Source: an uncultured Prevotellaceae bacterium
GTDB taxonomy: Bacteria; Bacteroidota; Bacteroidia; Bacteroidales; Bacteroidaceae
Assembly (NCBI GenBank): GCA_937891085.1
Contig: CALAEY010000078.1
Span: forward strand, 1 to 10,352
Reading direction: 5' to 3'
DNA length: 10,352 bases
Shown: positions 5,491 to 10,352 of the stretch, piece after piece
Position numbering within the stretch: position 1 is the stretch's first letter
Layout of the letters: every line of letters begins with the position of its first letter
The notes under the pieces: generated by a model
Database searches by the model: none
Told to the model about the DNA's origin: nothing
What the model saw: the letters and a program-made list of their open reading frames with translations, nothing else
Translations under genes and position numbers: made by a program

Positions 5491-5925
5491 ATGAATCAAA
5501 ACATCGATTTTTCAACAATGCCAAGCTCCTATGTGGTGTGTTGGCATCATGACTGTCCGCTCAAGGACAACTGTCTGAGACACCTCGGTGCCTCTCATGT
5601 TCCTACCGACTGCCGTACTATGCAGAGTGTCAATCTCAATCTGGTGAAGCCCGAGAAGGGGCAGTGTGCCATGCAGCGACCAGTGCGCTTCATCCGCAAC
5701 GCCTGGGGCTTGCGCCATATCTTCGACAATCTACCCCACAAGAAGTATGATGCCATTCACTCGCGCATCCACTTCGGACTCAAGAACACAACCTATTACG
5801 ACTACTACAACGAGCGCAAGCCCATGTCGCCCGATGTGCAGGAGTACATACAGCGTGTGTTCCGAGAAAACGGCATCACGGAGCCTGTCATCTTCCGTCG
5901 TTACGAGGATGCAGTGGATTGGTAA
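5491..5925 (+). CDS. DUF6078-like cysteine-rich protein
   Basis: This 144-aa soluble protein begins MNQNIDFSTMPSSYVVCWHH. Five cysteines (17, 22, 28, 41 and 59) with His19, His20, His31 and His36 form a likely metal-binding N-terminal module (C-x4-CPLKDNC-x12-C-x17-C). The remainder is basic and aromatic, with SRIHFGLKNTTYYDYYN and an RKPMSPDVQEYIQRVF segment reminiscent of a small helical DNA-binding unit. The layout fits the Bacteroidales family I recall as DUF6078, often found next to VirE/VapE genes; its function is unknown. A loading, copy-control or regulatory partner for the downstream replication protein is possible, but only by position. Its stop codon lies inside the first 22-bp unit of the array. 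Confidence 0.68.
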   Translation: MNQNIDFSTMPSSYVVCWHHDCPLKDNCLRHLGASHVPTDCRTMQSVNLNLVKPEKGQCAMQRPVRFIRNAWGLRHIFDNLPHKKYDAIHSRIHFGLKNTTYYDYYNERKPMSPDVQEYIQRVFRENGITEPVIFRRYEDAVDW

Positions 5926-6052
5926 GGCCGTTACATTCCATTCATAAGGATTTTACATCACTGGCGTAATAGTTTTACAGTGCCTACGTAATGGTTTTAC
6001 GCTTACGGCGTAAAACTTTTACGCAAGGCTCGTAATGTCGCGTAATAGTTAA
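5921..6052 (+). repeat. Six-unit 22-bp iteron-like array
   Basis: Units begin at 5921, 5943, 5965, 5987, 6009 and 6031, an exact 22-bp phase. Unit starts read GGTAAG, CATAAG, CGTAAT, CGTAAT, CGTAAA and CGTAAT. In units 2-5 TTTTAC follows at the same offset, so units 3-5 carry the 13-bp dyad GTAA-N5-TTAC; units 1, 2 and 6 are degenerate, and unit 6 carries a second CGTAAT at 6041. A 22-bp phase, about two helical turns, places sites on one face of the DNA. The array starts in the stop codon of the DUF6078-like gene and ends 21 bp before the ATG of the primase-helicase gene. That fits replication-origin iterons or an autoregulatory operator array. Confidence 0.85.
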
Positions 6053-6073
6053 TATTTGATAATCAAGACGTAT

Positions 6074-8170
6074 ATGAAGAACCAGAAAGATATTACATTT
6101 ACCTCCATCCGCTTGGATGGAAAGAACAAGCAGCTGAAGCTGCGCCATCTGTCAGCAGAGGCGATGCTCAGCCTCATCAGTCGTGAGAACAAGCGCATGC
6201 CGTTTGCCAAGTTCCGAGAGAATCTGCCCACATACCAGAGCCTTGGCGGACGGATGGAGTTCACGGCACAACGCATCTACGTACCTGCCTCATTTAAGAA
6301 GGACGGGGACGGGAAACGCTATGAGCGTTATAATGGATTGGTGCTTCTGAATGTTGGCGGGTTGGCAAGCATGGAAGAAGCCGAATGGGTGAAGCGCTTG
6401 GCGCAGATGCAGCCCTCTACCTATGCGGCTTTCGTGGGAAGCACGGGGAGAAGTTGCAAGCTGCTAGTGAAAGTGAGTGGCACGGATGGCTCTCTGCCTC
6501 AGAGTGAACGTGACGCACAGGAGTTCCATCGCATGGCCTACTATCTGGCCTACTCCACCTATAACGGCACGCTCAACTTCCCCATCATGCGGGTGGATCC
6601 TACCTTGGAGCAGAACTTTGTGCGTACCTATGATCCTAAACCTTACATCAATGCGGAGGCCGTGCCTTTGAAATTGGACAAAGGCGTGCAACTGCAAATT
6701 GAGGAGAACAAGCCTTCCGCCTCGCAGCCTTTGGAGCGCATAGAGCCAGGACTGGATGGCTATCTGGAGTTTGAACGCAGGTTTATCGCTTTGACTATGA
6801 AGGTGTTGGCGAAGGAAGGCAGCTTCACGCTCTATAAGTCCAATCCCGAACGCTTCTTCACCCTGCTTGCCAAGGAGTGCTGCTTGACAGGTTTACCTCA
6901 AGAGGAAGCCATTTGCCATGTCATGAACCACTTCCCCGATGCGGGAGAAGAGCGCATCCGCCTCATCTTCGAAGGAAGCTACCAATTGACCAATGCCAGC
7001 TTTGGCACCCATGAGGCCCTCAACCAGACACAGGGCAATGCGTTGAAACTACGTCAATACATGAAGCAACGTTACGTGCTGAGACACAACGTGATACAAG
7101 ACACTACGGAATATAGGCTCAACAACACGTGGGATACGCAGTTCCGCCTGCTTGACGACCGGATGATGGGCAAGATGGTGGAGGAAGCGCGTCTGCGGGG
7201 CATCAACGTATGGGACAAGGATGTGCGTCGCTTCGTCAACTCAGCCGATGTGGAGAACTTCAACCCTGTGGAGGCGTTCCTCCATTCTGTGCGTGGCACT
7301 TGGGATGGCCGTGATCGCATCCGCGAATTGGCAGATACCGTCAAGACGAAGAATCCACATTGGCGGGAGTGGTTCTATCGCTGGCTACTCTCCATGACGG
7401 CCCAATGGCTGGGCGTGATGGGATCATACGGCAACAGCGTAGCGCCCATTCTCATTGGCAGACAAGGATTTAGGAAATCGACGTTCTGCAGGAACCTGCT
7501 GCCAGATGAATTGCAGTTTGGCTACACAGACCAACTGGATTTCTCCAGCAAGAAGGAGGTGGATCGCACCATCTGCCAGTTCCTTTTGGTGAACCTTGAT
7601 GAGTTCGACCAACTGAATCGCCACAACCAAGACGGCTACCTGAAGAACCTGCTGCAACGGGCCGACATCCGCACCCGCAAGCCTTATAAGACGCAGGTGA
7701 GTCAGATGCGCCGCTATGCGTCGTTTATAGGCACCAGCAATCAGAGCGACCTGCTCACGGATCCTACGGGTAGCCGTCGATACCTTTGCATCGAGCTTAC
7801 AGCCCCTATCAATACAGACAGTCGCCCTAACTATCGCCAGCTTTATGCCCAAGCCTTGCAAGCCGTTGAGAGTGGCGAACGCTATTGGTTTGACGACTCA
7901 GATGTGGAGCTGATCATGCAGAGCAATCGGGAATTCATGCACCTCGATGCCTCAGAAATGCTGTTCCATGACTATTTCAGTCCTGCGCAAGAAGAAGAAA
8001 GCGCTGAATGGATCAGCGCCTCCGCCTTGCTGGAAGAGCTACGCCACCATGCTGGCAGTAGCACCTCCATGTCAGCCGTCAGCTTTGGCAGGTACCTCCG
8101 CCACCTGCCAGGCATGCGACAAAAGCGCACTGCCCAGGCCAACTTTTACCTCATAAAACGCCTGAAATGA
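6074..8170 (+). CDS. VirE/VapE-type primase-helicase (BT4734-like N-domain, P-loop ATPase)
   Basis: A 698-aa protein from the ATG at 6074; an in-frame TTG at 6056 is less likely. Residues about 1-200 match the BT4734/VirE_N domain, a group placed among archaeo-eukaryotic-primase-like folds (YNGLVLLNVGGL 86-97; FVGSTGRSCKLLVKV 120-134). Residues about 400-620 are a VapE-type ATPase: Walker A GRQGFRKST (462-470), Walker B FLLVNLDE (503-510), a sensor-like FIGTSNQ (551-557) and an arginine-finger candidate TGSRRYLCIEL (565-575). The C-terminal 50 residues (SASALLEELRHH...) look like a winged helix that may bind origin DNA. The usual acidic pair of the primase motif appears as N93 and G95, so priming is doubtful. 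It probably remodels or unwinds DNA at the 22-bp array just upstream. The inverted repeat starts 5 bp after its stop. Confidence 0.85.
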   Translation: MKNQKDITFTSIRLDGKNKQLKLRHLSAEAMLSLISRENKRMPFAKFRENLPTYQSLGGRMEFTAQRIYVPASFKKDGDGKRYERYNGLVLLNVGGLASMEEAEWVKRLAQMQPSTYAAFVGSTGRSCKLLVKVSGTDGSLPQSERDAQEFHRMAYYLAYSTYNGTLNFPIMRVDPTLEQNFVRTYDPKPYINAEAVPLKLDKGVQLQIEENKPSASQPLERIEPGLDGYLEFERRFIALTMKVLAKEGSFTLYKSNPERFFTLLAKECCLTGLPQEEAICHVMNHFPDAGEERIRLIFEGSYQLTNASFGTHEALNQTQGNALKLRQYMKQRYVLRHNVIQDTTEYRLNNTWDTQFRLLDDRMMGKMVEEARLRGINVWDKDVRRFVNSADVENFNPVEAFLHSVRGTWDGRDRIRELADTVKTKNPHWREWFYRWLLSMTAQWLGVMGSYGNSVAPILIGRQGFRKSTFCRNLLPDELQFGYTDQLDFSSKKEVDRTICQFLLVNLDEFDQLNRHNQDGYLKNLLQRADIRTRKPYKTQVSQMRRYASFIGTSNQSDLLTDPTGSRRYLCIELTAPINTDSRPNYRQLYAQALQAVESGERYWFDDSDVELIMQSNREFMHLDASEMLFHDYFSPAQEEESAEWISASALLEELRHHAGSSTSMSAVSFGRYLRHLPGMRQKRTAQANFYLIKRLK

Positions 8171-8175
8171 CGTTC

Positions 8176-8261
8176 ATCTTCCACATCTTCCACGCATCTT
8201 CCACGAGATAATGCATGATTCTGTTTGCCTCGTGGAAGATGGAAGATGTGGAAGATGTTTT
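8176..8261 (-). repeat. Right long inverted repeat, internally palindromic
   Basis: Three forward TCTTCCA heptamers (8177, 8186, 8197), a ~29-bp centre beginning CGAGATAATGCATGATTCT, and three reverse copies TGGAAGA (8233, 8240, 8249). This is the reverse-complement partner of 5300-5385; the outermost GATGTTTT (8254-8261) mirrors AAAACATC (5300-5307). As a large hairpin directly after the primase-helicase stop codon it could also stop transcription. Confidence 0.9.
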
Positions 8262-8367
8262 TTCTATTATTCTTGCTCATAGGGTTAACCAATCAAGGAT
8301 GGCTACAGATTAATTGATAGCACCCATAATGTCCAGTACTGGGATGTATATGAAAAACCTCGATGTT
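8262..8367. other. Intergenic stretch between the element and the nuclease operon
   Basis: About 106 bp without a supportable gene. It holds a perfect 10-bp palindrome CCAGTACTGG (8333-8342), about 25 bp beyond the stop of the reverse-strand gene ending at 8368. No T-run follows it, so it is at best a weak terminator or protein site. Confidence 0.4.
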
Positions 8368-9009
8368 TCATTTCACAATCTCAATTTTCCAACCCATTTT
8401 GAGAGCAGCATTGATTCTTTCCAACATTTTCTTTTTATCTTTGGTACTGCTATGAGTGAGTACATAAAGACCAGGAGCGGCCTCACGCTGAGCATGCCCA
8501 TACTTTTTGTCCTTAGTAGTAGAGACGACATTGATGCGACAGAACCGAACATCCAATTCACGTACCCTCATCAAGCCTGCTTCTATGATAGCAGAAGTAA
8601 AGGTAGTAGCTGCATCGTGCTCTTGGAGTATTGAACCGTCCTTCCTTCGGATGCAAAGCCCTGTCTTCGGAGCAATTTGCGTTCGCTTGTTCTTTCTTGG
8701 GCCAAACTCCTTGTGCTCTACTTCCGGATCTGCTTCCAAACGCTTCGCATCTATCAGCTGCGTGATATTCGTCTTACGCGACAACGACACGCTGATAGGC
8801 ATACCCGGATGGTAGTCAACCACCAGAACAAGTTCTCGTTGTACCTGCTTCAATGCAGGTTCAATGGTCTCTGTTACTACAGGAAGAATCTCTTTCTTAA
8901 TGATGTCTTCTTCCAATTCACTCACTTGTCTCTCCAAATCCTCATTTAGAGAGAGTCCTTCCTTCCGCAATGTTTCCATTGCCTTGTATAAATCGCCGAG
9001 TCGTGACAT
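8368..9009 (-). CDS. Unknown protein paired with a PDDEXK nuclease
   Basis: A 213-aa soluble protein. Residues about 1-60 (MSRLGDLYKAMETLRKEGLS...) are heptad-like and likely coiled coil. A strand-rich middle (VLVVDYHPGMPISVSLSR, 61-78) follows, then a basic linker (GPRKNKRTQ). The C-terminal domain (about 117-213) has KDGSILQEHDAATTFTSAII, INVVSTTKD and GLYVLTHSSTKDKKKMLERI. I do not recognise a named family. The D-x-ATTF-x-x-x-I and YVLTHSSTKxKK patterns look like a DNA-associated domain I have seen near restriction genes, but I cannot name it. It starts 5 bp after the nuclease stop codon, so the two are surely co-transcribed and may act together in DNA recognition or defence. Confidence 0.7.
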   Translation of the reverse strand: MSRLGDLYKAMETLRKEGLSLNEDLERQVSELEEDIIKKEILPVVTETIEPALKQVQRELVLVVDYHPGMPISVSLSRKTNITQLIDAKRLEADPEVEHKEFGPRKNKRTQIAPKTGLCIRRKDGSILQEHDAATTFTSAIIEAGLMRVRELDVRFCRINVVSTTKDKKYGHAQREAAPGLYVLTHSSTKDKKKMLERINAALKMGWKIEIVK

Positions 9010-9014
9010 AAACT

Positions 9015-10187
9015 TTATTGATTATCTTTAATGAACGAGCAGTATTCTTCAAGAGATTTCCGCATCACCTCTTGCGGTATCAGTTTCCGTTGGTATTCGG
9101 CCACCATCGTTGGACTTAGTGAACGACTCAGTGTGTACTCTACCATACTACGGTCAGCTGAAGGACAGAGGATGATGCCAATACTCGGATTTTCGTTATC
9201 CCGTTTCACATCTCTGTCAAGAGCCTCCAGATACATATCCATCTTTCCAACAAACTCAGGTCGGAAATCGACCGCTTTCAACTCGATTGCCACAAGACAC
9301 TGTAATGCCCGATGATAGAAAAGCAAGTCTATGCGCTTTGTTGACCCTCCCACTTGAACTCCATATTCACTATCAACGAAAAGGAAGTCTTTCCCTAATT
9401 CCAGGATGAATTCTTTCATATGTTCAAGAAGCCCTTTGTGCAGTTGATGCTCGTTATGCTTTGCTGGAAGACCTAGAAAGTCCACCACAGCTTTGTCCTT
9501 TAGCAAGTACTCAGATCTGGGATAATCTCTCAGTAGTTGTGGTGATAACATTTTTTCTTTGTCAAGAAGCGTGCTATATGTTTGGCTGACAATACAACGG
9601 CGAAGTTCTCTTGACTTTAGCCTTTCACGGTAAGAATAGAGCATATAAAATACGCGCTCTTCATTTGACTTGCATCTATTCAGTATCTCTATGTGGTTTG
9701 TGAATGACGTAATGGCAAGAATGGCAGGAAATGGCAATTCAGATTGTGCAGGCGTTGACTGCACAATTGCACCTCCTTCACTTTGTGCAGTCACTGACTG
9801 CACTATTTCATTCTGACCGTGCAATTGTGTAAGTGGCAGTTGTACTAAATCGTCCAGATGTAGGTTCCCAATAAAACCCAAGAAAGTTTCAGAACTATAT
9901 GTTTCATAGAAACTCACCATATTGTACAAGTTTCTCTTTCCATAGCCCTTCCTTCTTGGATTCATGCGTTTCAGATAGTCAGCCAATTCACAGACCACCT
10001 TAGCACCCCAATGGGCTGACTTTAGTTGCTGAGAGATGTATTGCCCCACCTCCCAATTTGTCAGCAACGCCTCCATGTTCACTTTTGCGATAGCTGATGA
10101 ACGGTGCTGCTCTATTAGTGAATTGACATACTCAAACTGCTTTTCCAGTTGTGTCAGATTCGGTATAATTGTTATGTCTTTTCCCAT
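9015..10187 (-). CDS. DUF1016/YhcG-family PDDEXK nuclease
   Basis: A 390-aa protein with the two-part DUF1016 layout. The N-terminal domain (about 10-120) is helical, with LLTNWEVGQYISQQL (41-55), WGAKVVCELADYLKR (60-74) and a GYGKRNLYNMVSFYETY core (81-97). The C-terminal nuclease domain has DFLGLP (236-241), HKGLLEHMKEFILELGKDFLF, RIDLLFYHRALQCLVAIELK with D287, E302 and K304 as the PD-(D/E)xK residues, then EFVGKMDMYLEALD (311-324), where a glutamine common in the family is Lys or Met. Between the domains lies a repeated IVQS(V/T)(T/P)AQSE decapeptide (128-137 and 141-150). Family members occur near type I restriction genes and in defence islands; their exact activity is uncertain. The length is within the family range. 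Confidence 0.87.
   Translation of the reverse strand: MGKDITIIPNLTQLEKQFEYVNSLIEQHRSSAIAKVNMEALLTNWEVGQYISQQLKSAHWGAKVVCELADYLKRMNPRRKGYGKRNLYNMVSFYETYSSETFLGFIGNLHLDDLVQLPLTQLHGQNEIVQSVTAQSEGGAIVQSTPAQSELPFPAILAITSFTNHIEILNRCKSNEERVFYMLYSYRERLKSRELRRCIVSQTYSTLLDKEKMLSPQLLRDYPRSEYLLKDKAVVDFLGLPAKHNEHQLHKGLLEHMKEFILELGKDFLFVDSEYGVQVGGSTKRIDLLFYHRALQCLVAIELKAVDFRPEFVGKMDMYLEALDRDVKRDNENPSIGIILCPSADRSMVEYTLSRSLSPTMVAEYQRKLIPQEVMRKSLEEYCSFIKDNQ
9746..9806 (-). repeat. Palindromic repeat pair inside the nuclease gene
   Basis: Two ~30-bp units encode IVQSVTAQSE and IVQSTPAQSE with a 9-bp spacer between them. Each unit contains a GTGCAG...CTGCAC dyad; the copy at 9785-9803 is a perfect 19-bp palindrome (GTGCAGTCACTGACTGCAC) and the copy at 9746-9764 is imperfect. 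The codon-level identity suggests recent duplication in an interdomain linker. Confidence 0.75.
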
Positions 10188-10211
10188 ATTTAATAAACGT
10201 TTTATATTCTT

Positions 10212-10352
10212 TTATGGTATCAATAGTCCTCTATATTCGAGGTCGTTCTTCATCATTTCTTCCAGTTGATGCGTTTCAAGGTCTATTTGCTTCAGACGTT
10301 TTTCCTTTTCCTCATCAGAATGGGTGGTGTCTTGAAGCACACTCAACTTCAT
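10212..10352 (-). CDS. C-terminal end of an unidentified gene upstream of the nuclease
   Basis: A reverse-strand frame runs 46 codons from the window edge to a TAA at 10212-10214. It reads MKLSVLQDTTHSDEEKEKRL and continues with a charged helix ending EYRGLLIP. The apparent ATG coincides with the last three bases of the window, so this is most likely the tail of a longer protein. The highly charged, helical end and the 24-bp gap to the nuclease fit a co-transcribed restriction-type subunit, but too little is visible to name it. Confidence 0.5.
   Translation of the reverse strand: MKLSVLQDTTHSDEEKEKRLKQIDLETHQLEEMMKNDLEYRGLLIP

Larger units (their letters stand above)
5300..8261. mobile_element. 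Putative two-gene element bounded by long inverted repeats
   Basis: Two ~86-bp sequences in opposite orientation (5300-5385 and 8176-8261) bracket a DUF6078-like gene, an iteron-like array and a VapE/VirE-type primase-helicase gene. The bracketed interval is about 2.96 kb and no other gene fits in it. No transposase, integrase or relaxase is encoded, and I see no clear target-site duplication just outside the repeats. It could be a satellite mobilised in trans, a replicon captured in the chromosome, or a genomic island with repeat-rich edges. The VapE and DUF6078 gene pair recurs in Bacteroidales genomes as far as I recall; the repeats and iterons are read directly here. Confidence 0.6.

Noticed and set aside
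6049..8156. Several open frames on both strands inside the primase-helicase gene
   Set aside because: They are shadows of a clear domain-bearing gene; their translations show no family pattern and they lack promoters.
8176..8261. Reading the right repeat only as a transcription terminator
   Set aside because: A hairpin terminator is possible here, but the near-identical inverted copy at 5300-5385, which does not follow a gene in the same way, needs another explanation.
8314..8634. Forward 106-aa frame over the end of the 213-aa gene
   Set aside because: Mostly antisense to the 213-aa gene, which is better supported by operon spacing; the extra part has no recognisable features.

Overview
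The window reads as chromosomal DNA of a Bacteroidota member, most likely order Bacteroidales and plausibly Prevotellaceae. Three things point there. Upstream of most genes sits the Bacteroidota -7 box TAnnTTTG, several times with a TTG-type -33 box 19-20 bp before it, and ribosome binding sites are weak. The gene families are typical of the group: an acetyl-CoA hydrolase/transferase, a DUF5009/HGSNAT-like acyltransferase, a secreted CbiK with DUF2149, an AlkZ-related protein, a BT4734-type VirE/VapE protein and a DUF1016 PDDEXK nuclease. Base composition is moderate.

Layout. 1-461 (-): start of a CoA-transferase gene, cut by the window edge. 718-1845 (+): polytopic acyltransferase. 1849-3136 (-): a two-gene unit with a secreted CbiK-type chelatase followed by a DUF2149 membrane protein, probably for tetrapyrrole or metal handling at the envelope. 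3191-4099: a scar. A tail-chaperone-like ORF, a 51-aa antisense membrane ORF with its own promoter and the first ~26 codons of a tape-measure-like gene run straight into a sugar O-acetyltransferase gene that has lost its 3' part. 4227-5241: an AlkZ-related protein (+) and a YciI-like protein (-), convergent and overlapping by 20 bp.

5300-8261 is the most interesting part. A two-gene cassette (a DUF6078-like cysteine-rich protein and a 698-aa primase-helicase-like VapE protein) lies between two ~86-bp inverted copies of one sequence, and each copy is itself a large imperfect palindrome built from the heptamer TCTTCCA. Between the two genes lies an iteron-like array: six units in an exact 22-bp phase, most carrying the dyad GTAA-N5-TTAC. 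Terminal palindromes, iterons and a replicative ATPase, with no recombinase visible, suggest a compact replicating or satellite-like element. Its mechanism is not established by the sequence.

8368-10352 (-): an operon-like run with the end of an unidentified gene, a DUF1016/YhcG-family PDDEXK nuclease carrying a DNA-level internal repeat, and a 213-aa protein of unknown function. This resembles a restriction or defence locus. Gene-free stretches are short: 462-717, 5386-5490, 5926-6073 and 8262-8367.
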